This document shows, piece by piece, positions 48,901 through 60,900 of a DNA stretch of 64,000 nt. The first letter of the stretch is position 1; every line of letters begins with the position of its first letter. Origin of the DNA: Trichoplax sp. H2 (lineage: Eukaryota > Placozoa > Uniplacotomia > Trichoplacea); assembly GCA_003344405.1 (NCBI GenBank), contig NOWV01000018.1, forward strand, positions 372,001 through 436,000, in the 5' to 3' direction. The notes beneath the pieces are model-generated. The model had not been told where the DNA came from and did not search any database. It saw only the letters and a list, made by a program, of their open reading frames with translations. The position numbers and the translations under genes are program-made.

Positions 48901-51900
48901 ATGGCGTAGGAGTAATTGATCCGAAGATGTTTTGTGGACTGAATTATCTAAAGACATTGTGAGTACAATTAACGTTTCTTCTGTTGTATCGCTCCTATTT
49001 ATCGGAGAATTAGGAAAATGAATTAATTTTAAACTGATGAGATAAATGACATTTCTAGCTCAGTGATGATGATATAGCTAACCCATTTTGTCCATTATGG
49101 ATTACGTTTTCGTACCTTTGAATAGATCTCTTACTGGTAATCAAATTAAAAAAGTATCGAACGAAACTCTGGCATATTTAGATTCATTGACAACTCTGTA
49201 AGTTAAAATAGGACCACGAGAATATAGTGACACTAGTGGAAAAAAGTTACTATAGTCGTGTAGATATGCTTCGTAGATCCGATATCTGATGATTCACAAC
49301 GACAGAATAAGAGATAGTCATAATGAAATTATGATTACATTCTAAGCTGAACTAATATAAATCTGCCTAAAGTTCTGAAAATACTTTATATTTTATGACA
49401 TTTCCTGGGATTTTAACTATATTTGTACTTCTCTTTTAAACCGTTTAGGAATTTAGGCTTTAACGATATTGATACATTAGATAATAATCCATTTTGTGGC
49501 ATAATGGGCTTGCAATTTCTGTAAGTTGCATTATAAAATTTTTGTATGATCAAAAAGAAATACTATGTGCAATTAAGAAATTAATTCATATCAACGTTAA
49601 TTCAATTTTAAACATTTTCTAATTATAATTAATTTCTTCAAATTCTAATAGTCAACTAACCAGTAACAAGATAAAAATTTTACGCAATAGAAGTTTGACA
49701 TGCCTTCAGTCATTGCTGTTTTTGTAAGTTGTAATTTGCTATTTGGAAATTTATATTTTTATCCTTTGATTTTATACAAATTCAGTAGTAAATATTCATA
49801 TTAGTCATCAATATGGCTTATTTACACGTACATGCTACCATAGCTATGATTGCCAGTCTTATTATCTGAATGGGGAAAACAAGCTCAATCAAGCTTTTAA
49901 CTAATAAAATTGTAAAATCTTGCATAACTATTTTAGACATATTAATTAATTTTGTTTATTAATGTTTTGATCATTAAAATAAGATGTAGCAATACTTTTA
50001 CATGCTAGAGTAAATATTTTACGCAATTATAGAAATATTATGATAGCTAGTTCCAAATTATGGCCCATTTTTACTATTGATGCTGAATAGAGCAGTTATA
50101 ACATATTTTCTTTTTCCTTTTTTTAAACTTGGATCTGAACGAAAGATCTCTTGATCATAATTCGATCGATACTGTTGAAGAAGATACATTTTCAGGATTG
50201 CGACAATTAATCAAATTGTAAGTTTACTGACGAATTATTCTACTATTGGATATCGGTTCTTTTGCTAACTTAGAATTAGTAACAGCGTATCTTGCTGCTA
50301 TTCTTATTTATACGATTCAATAACATTATGACTATTTTTAAAATAAAATAGCAACTAATTGAATTTATACTGTACAGATAGCCATATAACATTGGTATTT
50401 AATACGGCAATTTCTTATATTATGACTGATAATAATAATTATAGTAAATATGATGAGTTCTCTACACTGCTGTTAGTTTATTTAGTTATAACTCACAGCA
50501 TTAGCTAGCTTTACCTACATCAAACCAGTATGAAAGGTTTTTATGTTAAATTACAAATTATCTGCTCAAACTACACCTAACTTTTACTTGAATTTGCGTT
50601 ATTTGAAGAGATTTATCAGCGAATCTTTTAAGGAGGGTACCGTCAAGCTTTTTTAGAGATCTCACATCATTGATATATTTGTAAGTATAATAACTACATA
50701 ACTAAATTCAGTAAAACTAAATATAGCAATTTACGTAGTATCATAAAATAGATCCAGAGCAGTGATGACGGTTAAGATTTAAATATAAAGTTCATGACTA
50801 TTTGTGTTTTAATCATGGACTTTGTATCCTTATTGTAGGGATCTCGATTATAATCTTATCGAAAGCATTGAGCCAAAATCCTTTTGTGGAATCAATCGGT
50901 TGCAAACTTTGTGAGTTAATACGATCATTTAGAAGAACCTTCAAATTCCAGTACATGATTTCAAACAATAACTGATTAATATTGAGGTAATAAATGCATT
51001 AATTTGCTTTTTCCCAATAATCGCAATGATTAGGCTCTTAAATGGCAATAAAATCAAAGAAATAAAGTTGGAATCTAGTTTGGCCTGTCTATCTTCGCTA
51101 CATACCTTGTAAGAAATTTTTCTTGTACTATAACTGAAGATATTTAAGTAAATATCCTAACGTTTCACAATTTATGCCTCTTTTAAGCCAATGAATGCAG
51201 TAATACTAAAATTATCTTGTAAATGCTAGCCGATCATTCGCTGATTCTAGTTTTGTCACACGGCATCAATCAGTTCTTTGTTGTTCATGTACCCTTTCCA
51301 TGATTGAGTTCATTTCTTACCTTTACTACTACGTAATATCACCATGTTAAACAGTACACAGCGAATATATATACAAATACTAGTATTAGCTGTGTCGATG
51401 GATTGTTAAAATTTACCTTTTAGCTACAGATACTGATGGGCAAAATTACTCAATCAATGATTTATTTGTGATTGGTTCTATTTACATCGGGTTGCTTTTT
51501 CTATTCCTATAGAAATCTTCAGCACAATTTTATAAGCAGAATAGATTCTCGGTCTTTTTGTCATTTAGATAAACTAGCTCATCTGTAAGTCTTGATTTAT
51601 TATTGTCTTATTAACTGTTAATACCAATTATTTGGGGGATCATTAATAGCAGTCATATCCTTAATCAACTCAGAAAACAATTGTTACAAATATGTAGATA
51701 GCATCGACTGATAATTTTTTCATATTTGTATTTGTAAGGTTCCTGCAGAATAATTTTTTAAGCAAAATAGATTCTGGAGATTTTGATTGCCTTCCGCAAT
51801 TAAAGACATTGTATGTAGCTTGCAATCAATCTATAAGATGACTTAGCTGGTTCAATTATTAACTTTATCAGCGCTGTAAATTTTATATTGCTTTACTAAT

Positions 51901-54900
51901 ATTCTGGCTTACGCATTTAATAATTAGGCGTTTATCATTTAACTCGATAAATACAATAGCTGCTAATTCATTTTGCGGAGCCCAAATGATACAAGAACTG
52001 TAAGTAAAAGCCAATTTTATTATTTCATGTTCTATCATACTTAATATGACGGTGTGCTTGATTCTGGGATCCAAGTTAGTTTAGCAGACTAGTCAACCCC
52101 TAAATTAGCCTTTCATGTATCTTCTTAACTGTCCTCGCTAGATTACTGGAAGGAAATGAATTAAAAGAACTACACAATGATAGTTTTGCCTGTCTTTCAT
52201 CTTTGACGAACTTGTAAGTTTCTAAAATCAATTAGATGGTTAGCCATAGATTTCTTTAGTTGAAGTAGAAAGCTGTGGTAGTCAACAGAAATTTTGATGA
52301 TAACATCTGTGTTAATTAATGAGCGAATACACATCTTTTAGTACAAAATATCCGACATATAGCGCTTTCATTTAAAATATATGCAGAACGAACTATTAAT
52401 TTCTCTAGCTGGGTGTAGATGATGAATATAATCGACATATTTCAAGCAATATAGATTACCTAAATTTAAGGCAAATAATAGCTCATAAACTTACAAATTA
52501 GAGACATTGACTTCGCCAAGTTGGAAACAATCCATCCAAGGACATTCTGCCCATTATCAAGTATCGTAGATTTGTAAGTCATTAATCGATTTCTATCTAC
52601 CCTAAATGATGATCATAACATTTTAATATCAGTACGGGATACAATTGGCCTACTATAATATTCAAATGATACATATTAGGCACTTGGAAGGTAACCGTTT
52701 AACAGAACTTTGGTATGATAGCCTCGCATGCCTAGGATCCATTACAGGATTGTAAGTAGTTGTATAAACACGTTCGCTATCTATCAACAGCTTGTATTTT
52801 AACTGCCGTCACTTGCTAGATCGCTGAACGGAAATAATATTCAAGAGCTGCCACCGAGGAGTTTTGAAACATTAATATCCTTGAAAACGCTGTAAGACAG
52901 AAATTTTTGTAATATTTCGCTATATTCTGCCATGAATCGCTAACACTCCAGATCTATGTCGATTAACATTATTAACGTAAAATATTTATAAGGAACTAAC
53001 TATTCTGAGCGTACCCAACTATTAAATTTTCGTATTGGAGTTTTCATCATAACCATTTCCTTCGTCTTCATGTCGTATTTAATAACGTAATTGTAGCCAT
53101 TAGCGCGTTGTAAAATATTTGCTTACTCTGACATGCCATAAAATATACCAATATATTTGATATAGCTACATATCAAAAAGTTATAGAAATTTCTTAGTTA
53201 GAACAAAATACTTATAATAGATTGAGAGCTAGCGAAACAGATCTAAAATTAAAGCTGCGATAAACTACTAATTTTTGGCTGATATTTTTAAATAGGGAAA
53301 TCAGTAACTGCGAACTGACTGTCATAAATGAATATCAATTTATTGGTCTTATTAGTTTGGAGAAACTGTAATTGGATTAAACGTTTATTATATATATATA
53401 AATTATATTTAGATTCTCGGCGCTTTACCCAGACTATAATAAAATGTTAGTGATGCCTTAATAACGTGACTTAATAATCATTTATTCAAATAAATACTAG
53501 GGTATTAAGGTCTAATAATATCCATACCATTTTGAAGACAGCATTCGACGGACTGGATGCATTGCAACGTTTGTAAGTTGGTTTGGATATTAAATCTTGT
53601 GCAGCGTTTAATAACATTATAGTAAATAAATACTTTCGAAATATATTTCATTTTGATGTTATAACTTCATTCTGTAGGAAATGGATTCTAAAAATATTCT
53701 TTGGATCATTTAACAGTATACTTTTATTGCAATTAGAGATTTGACTGACAACGCATTATTTGCCTTAAACTCGACAACATTTCAAAATTTAACTGCGTTG
53801 CAGGAACTGTAAGTTACCAAATACCAATTACTACTCGTGTGCTGTAATTTCAACCCAAAGAGTTAAGCAACCATTGTATAAGCATCTTTACCCGTACAGA
53901 AATACTATAGCATAATTGAATATAATAAATTTAAACCCATTACAAATAAATATTACTTACAGAAAACCACTCAATGAGTAGATTTAATATTGAAATAGAC
54001 GAGTCTCGGTTTACGATACCGGATAATTACTATAATAAAACTTGAAGTAATCATTGTAACTTTGCTATAAAATTTACTGTCTTTGATAAGTTTTAGCTAA
54101 TTGAAAATATAACTGCTATGATTCGCGATTAGATATTTAGATGAGAATACCATTAAGAACTTGGAAGCGAAACAATTTGAAAACCTATCTAATTTACGAT
54201 TTTTGTAAGTTTACTCTAAAGCATTTAGGATTTACGATATATTTGATACTAGATATGGTATCGTAAGTGCGGTATATTCGTTTAGAAACTATGTTCTAGT
54301 TTAATATTTGATGGAATTTGCTTAGTTCTGCGATGTCTATGAAAAATTCGAATAGATATCGCAAGAGTAGGTGTTTCATTTGTAAGCTATACACTTGATA
54401 TCAGAAATGCAATTGCGAAGATTAAATACTCAATCTTCTCTAATATACTATAGGATGTATGTCAACAAAGAATTTGAAATTTTATAAAAATACAAACGTT
54501 ATTTTCTAAATTTCGATAATATTTGTGTAGTGTTTAGGACTAGCTACATAGCTAAGAGTAAACAGTTGTGCGTAGCTGTCCATGACAGACGTTGTAAAGA
54601 AATTCTTTTAACGCAATATAATAATAGATGTTAAATTCCATGCGTATAAATAAAATTTATTTGAAGATGAATCTCATCGTTTGCTGCATATTAAACTTTA
54701 ATAAAATTACTAAGTCTATGGTAATTATTCAATATTAGATCGTTAAAAACTAATGGAATCGTAAGTGTGCATCCTGAAGCATTCTTTGGATTGCATAATC
54801 TCAAGAGATTGTAAGCATCGAATGATTATTATTATCTCTAGATTTAACGTTGAATCCTACATTACCATGTTGGATATTATTACTTACCAATTAATAAAAA

Positions 54901-57900
54901 TTACATCTGTAAATATCATCTATAATTAAAATCTGTATTTGTTTCAGCCTTTACTTCTGTGATATTTTTTAGACAGCTCGATGGCAATCGTATCATCAAT
55001 ATAAAGGATTTAAAGTTACCGGATGCTTTGACATTGGATATTTTGTAAGCAAAATTAATTAGGAATTTAGTCTACAAAACACTAAAATTAATTCGATAAA
55101 GTAGGTAAGGTTATAAATTTGACTGATATTTGAAAGTAAATTTAGCGTTAATGTCAGCGAATTTATATATTGCTCATCTTTGTTATGAATAGTAACAGAA
55201 TATATCGTTGCTTTTAATTGTGGATATAGAAGCTTATCCAAATCTAACTTGCAAAATCTTGCAAAATTTGAAACTCTACTGAGCAATGTAACGGTGAAAA
55301 TAATGTAAGCACCATCGAATTCACACGCATTTTATAATTCCTAATATAACTAGCAAGATAATGTCGACGAACTATATTATAATATATCAAAATATCAATT
55401 ATATCTCTTCATTTTCAAGGCACACTGCTCCATGCTCGGTTTAATCTTAATCTAGTATAAGTTAATCTTTTTTTTTCTCTATCTTGTCACTTATTTCAGG
55501 GATTTATCCGATAATTTATTTCATGAACATACTAATTTTCACTTCTATGATTATCAATCCTTGTAAGTTTGTAAATATCTAGTTGATAGCTATATATTTC
55601 ACGTATTTTAATCAGCAAAAATGGCCCATTTAATAGATTAGAACCGTTGTTACTCAATCTTACTAAAAATTATCTACCTGCAAGTAAAATTTTGTTCTTG
55701 TACTTTTATCGTGCATATAAGAGAAAGTGTGGAGAGCTAGCGCCATCTTATAAGAATTAATTGTAGTTTAAAGTTAAATGCTTAGTATAAGTGCAATTTT
55801 TTTACAATTTTTTCTCTAGAAATTTATCCTATAATTTCTTACAAGAAGATTTTCCCCTGAATTTCTCTAATATTCCATCGCTACGTCATTTGTGAGTAAA
55901 TTCTAGCGAATCGAAAATAAAATAGCTAGAAAATTCAAACTTTGGAGTAGGATGTGCTTAAAGTTAAAGTATAACATTTATGTACGGTAAAATGTAATCT
56001 TGACCTCCAATCATTCTGGGTATTATTTTCATGCAATTTATGGAAGAGTTAATCATTGCTAGTATAGTGTTAGTCTGTTAGTAATCATTCTCAGATTCAG
56101 TCTTGGATTTTTGCAATAGCATGTGCATGAGGTATATGTTATCCGTTAGAGTCAATTTTTTAAAGACACCGCCATGCACAACTTGCAACATTTTCATGAA
56201 GGTATTTACCACTTAAAGCCAACGTTTTCGTTGTATTATCTTTTATTTACAGAGATTTAACTGGAAACCGATATCGACACATTAATGAACGTTTCATGGC
56301 CGTATGGAAAGGATCAATAATGCTATCAATGTAGGCTTAGGAAGGGTGTAATCTATTTTGGTTAAATGAATATGATATTCTTTATAGCAATCCAATTTAA
56401 GGATATTCAATGGAAAAAGTAGTGGATCTAATTTAAAAGACCACAATATCATTCCTTGACTACTTTAATTTTAATTTAAGTAACATTTCATCGAATTCAT
56501 TGGAATCGATTGAAGCTGATACATTTAAGTCTTTGACTGAGCTCAATTCGTTGTATGTATCCTTCTTTGCGTTACATTTTTCTTATTGAATTTATATCGA
56601 AAAGTATTGATAAATACAAACGGATATTGCCTAATAGATATTTGCGAAACAATTATTTGACCAAAATGACCTTTATACGACCTTTATCTAAACTCAGTAT
56701 CCTGTAAGTACTTATTCTCATTATCAATTTGGAATCACAGTTTTATTAACATATAAACTACTTCAAAATGTAGTCAAACATATGTTTAGACAGACAAATG
56801 GCGGTATTAATGTACCGATACTGCAGAATATTATATAACTTTGAATCAGATATTTAATACTGTGCTTATTCGATGATTAAATTATACCTATTAGCATTCA
56901 TAAATTGGAATAATTAGAAGTTATTAAACTTCAGAGAGGATTAACTGATGGTATAATTATTAAGATAACATTATATTTAAATTATTTATAGATCGCTGGG
57001 TAGAAATAATTTTAAAACATTGTATAAAGAGGATTTCATGAACTTAACTGATTTGCGAGAACTGTAAGCTACAGCAATCGCTAAACCTGTTTCTAATTTC
57101 CTTAGTTTAAAGTTATCAGCTATATTCTATAGATTTGTGTTTGATGCCGCTCGAATGCTTCTATTAAATTTCCGACTTACTTTAGTTACTTGGATAACAA
57201 CCGAATTGGATACCTACGTGGAAACTATTTTGAAAATATCCAGCTAACTACTCTGTAACAGAAAATTTTCTTATGAATGTAGCTACGTCATGATTTAAAT
57301 TAAGGAAATTAATTTTAAATCGTGCTATGGGGATACTAGGTTTCTGGAAAATAATATGATATCGTCAGTTGTTGATGTTTTTACCAATTCCTCATCGCTA
57401 AAGACTTTGTAAGCTTCACATAACTTATACTAATTCTACTGGGTATTTTCAATACATCTATAGACAAGTGTAGAAATTTATAATTTCATGCATATATATT
57501 GGATAAGTGTAGATGAAAGAATCCATCATTTATTCCTTCTTCATTATGCTATTATAATGAAACGGATCTTAGATTTATTTCTATTCATTACTATACTTTG
57601 GCTAAATCGTGGTTTTAACAACTACTTCAATAATACTAATTGTTTATCAAATAAGGAACTTAAATAGCAACCTGATAGAGAATATTGACAATATCTTCCA
57701 TGAATCAATGACACAAGTGAATGCTATGTAAGCATTCAAGAATTTATTGCATTGATAGATCAAGATGAAGTACTCTAACTAATTTCGACATGATATAGTT
57801 ACCTACGCGATAACAGGATCAAGTCATGGAGTGGTGGTCCGTTTCGTCACTCTCCTATTCTGGCTATACTGTAAGTTTGTCTTGCCTTCCAGCTACGGAA

Positions 57901-60900
57901 TATCACTCTTAATAATTGATTCACTGGAATAAAAACTATTTAATTCTTTTGATTAATTTTCTACTTGGCACTGTCCAAAAACATCTGAATCTTTATAGAG
58001 ATCTTAGCGAAAATCTGTTGACGGAAGTTAGCGATCTGGGACTTGCTTCTATGAGTCAATTGTAAGTATATATATACATATACTTATCAGTTATATGATA
58101 TTAAAATTATAGTATCAAACTTAGACTATGCTATTAAAAATAAGCAACGATTTCAATAAGAATACTATGATAATCTATCAAATTTTGATGTTCTTGCAGT
58201 AATATAATTAATGAGATAGCGCTCTGTATCATTTTCGGTTCTATATTTTATTCATAAATATTCTACTTACAATTGAAGAAATTTTCTCTCCTACAAATTT
58301 TAGAGATCTGCAAGGTAATGAAATTAATTACTTATCCTGCCGTGGATTACCAACTGCCTTAAAATCGCTGTAAGCAATATCAAGAATTAGTTACTAATTT
58401 CAATTTGAGACTAAATCAAGACTGATAACATTTCTATATGATATAATATTCGGATTTAATGAAGTTATTGGACATTTTAAATTTTTATATCAGTAATTTG
58501 GCCTACAACAACATTAAGAAAATTGACTCTGATTGCGACACCTTATTCCAACAAATAAATGAATTGTATGATTTTCAGTTTTAGAATTGTTTTATTTTCA
58601 ATGATGCCAATACTTGCCTAATTTTGAAGTTTATTTTGAATTTGTAGCGACATTAGTTTTAATAACTTAGTTCCCAACGGCATGAATATTAAAGAATCGG
58701 TACTTGATAAACTGAAGCAAATCCTAGTCTTGTACGTACAGCATGTTTAATTTATTATCCTCATGCTATTGTAGTCAATCACTTGGCAATATTTTCCAAT
58801 ATGGATATAGACTTGACCTAGTAAATTTTAAATTCTTGCTATCGGTTTGTTATTTTTGAATCAGTTTAATTACTATAGTTGGATTGAGAAAGATTTAGGG
58901 AAAGTAATAACTAGATAGTAACTTACTCTTGATAAATTTTTAGATCAGAAGATTAATTAAATTGACTTAAAGTAGTTGAAAGTTCTATAAACGTCATGAA
59001 TATATTCTGAATAATGTAATATTCACTTTTTTGTATAGCTAAATAATACTAATTTATATTCATTAAGGGTGATCTTCTTCTAATATTATTACCTTATCTT
59101 AATGAAATATGTTCATGGGCTTATTCCTAACTAAAGAAATATCGCTGGCAATAATATTACGCGTATACGGCATAAAACAACCTTCAATCAATATCGGCGA
59201 TTGTAAGTTCATCATCGGAATTTTATAATGTCATTTCAAACTACGGTAACAAGTATTATATTTAAACTATGATAGTTTAAGTCACTTATTTCCTTACACA
59301 GTAGATATAACTCTCATTTCCAATAAATACATCGAAAAGTTTCTATATTCTAGCCAAGAATAAACTTAAAATACGCATATACAGTTGAAGAGTATAAAAG
59401 CAGTTTGATGCAAAGGGCTAGTCCAAAAATTTTAATGGTTGCGCATCCTACTGCAGCATTCCCTCCTTACTTAGCCAACTGCGACTTTTTGTAAAGCATA
59501 AAGTTAGATGATGTATTTTCGATATACTGACATTAAGCTGAGAAGATATATGCTTTGTAATAGCACAGTTTATAGTAGCTCTTTCTTTTAACTAAGGATA
59601 ACTTTTTAATATCTTGAGCGTAATACTTTTGATATACTGAAATTAACCTCGAAAATTTAGGATTTACACCAGAATTCTGTAGGTATTAAGCTTCTTTTCC
59701 TAATGAACTATGGTCTTTATAATACAATAATTAGAAACATTAGCTATAATCCGATGACACTGACAGAACTATCTGAATTTATGGGAAGAGGAACAAGCTA
59801 TCTTATGATGATGTAAGCTATTTCCATGCGTTAATACGAATGAGTTTTTGTTGCTTTCATGTCGTATAGAATCTAAACCTACGGTATTTATTTTCTTGCA
59901 GTTAGATTATAATAGCAACTACTACTCTATTTTAGCCGCTAAATGATTTAAATTTAGTTCAATGAATCAATTTTCAGTTCCTTGTATCTTCAACAAGATC
60001 CTTCCATTAACAGCTTTTGTGGCAAAATTTGCATCAAAGATCGACTATAAACGTTAAATACGATAAAATATGAAGCGAAATTTACTAGTATGTAATTTGC
60101 TTTTACTGTATTATTAATTTAATATTTTGAGTGTCATACTGCAGTAGTGATAGACTCGAAATGCTGCAGTAAAATTTTTACTTTACAATCAGGTAATAAA
60201 TAGAAACGTAATCCGATAGAACTGTAAATTGGGCAATATCTAAAATGCTAATTTGAGAAAATTTAAACACAATCTATCAGAATATTTAATCCCTTCAAGA
60301 CTAACTGCTTTAATAGAAAATGGATATATTCAGTTACTCGTTAAATTTCACTTTGAAGCTTGACATTATCTTCATTGATTAATGATTTTTGGTAAATTGG
60401 ATTTCAGCTGATTAAGAGCGTTCATTTTGCTATTTCAGTGACATCAGCAGTTTAAAATTCGAACAGTTACCTGATGAATATTGGCGATTCTATCAAATTC
60501 TTAGAATCTTGTAAGGCATAACACTCATAGAAGATTTTTTAGTTAAAATATTTACGAAAGGATTTCGTATGTCGACATAGGATAAATAAAATCACGTCAT
60601 TCGTCTAGTATAATTTTACTCCTGGTCATTACGGAATTACAATTTACTTACCAGAATTAACTCTCGTCCACTTGATTTCCGCTTAATTTAGGCACATTAA
60701 GGATAATGGTTTGAAGGAACTTAACTATGCTAATAGGACTAGATACGATAATAATGTGGTTTTAGAATTGTAAGTTATTCAGTTGATTCTATTATTTGCG
60801 TTGTATCGATTCCTGAATAGACAGTAATGATCTGGGATAGATATTACCTAGCTTATAGATGAATCTAAGCCTGGAATTTTAATATGGCCAATAAGAACAG

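Noticed and set aside
54290-54390. Additional LRR exon before a GTAAGC at about 54380
   Set aside because: No acceptor gives an open frame in the required phase, and no leucine spacing is visible.
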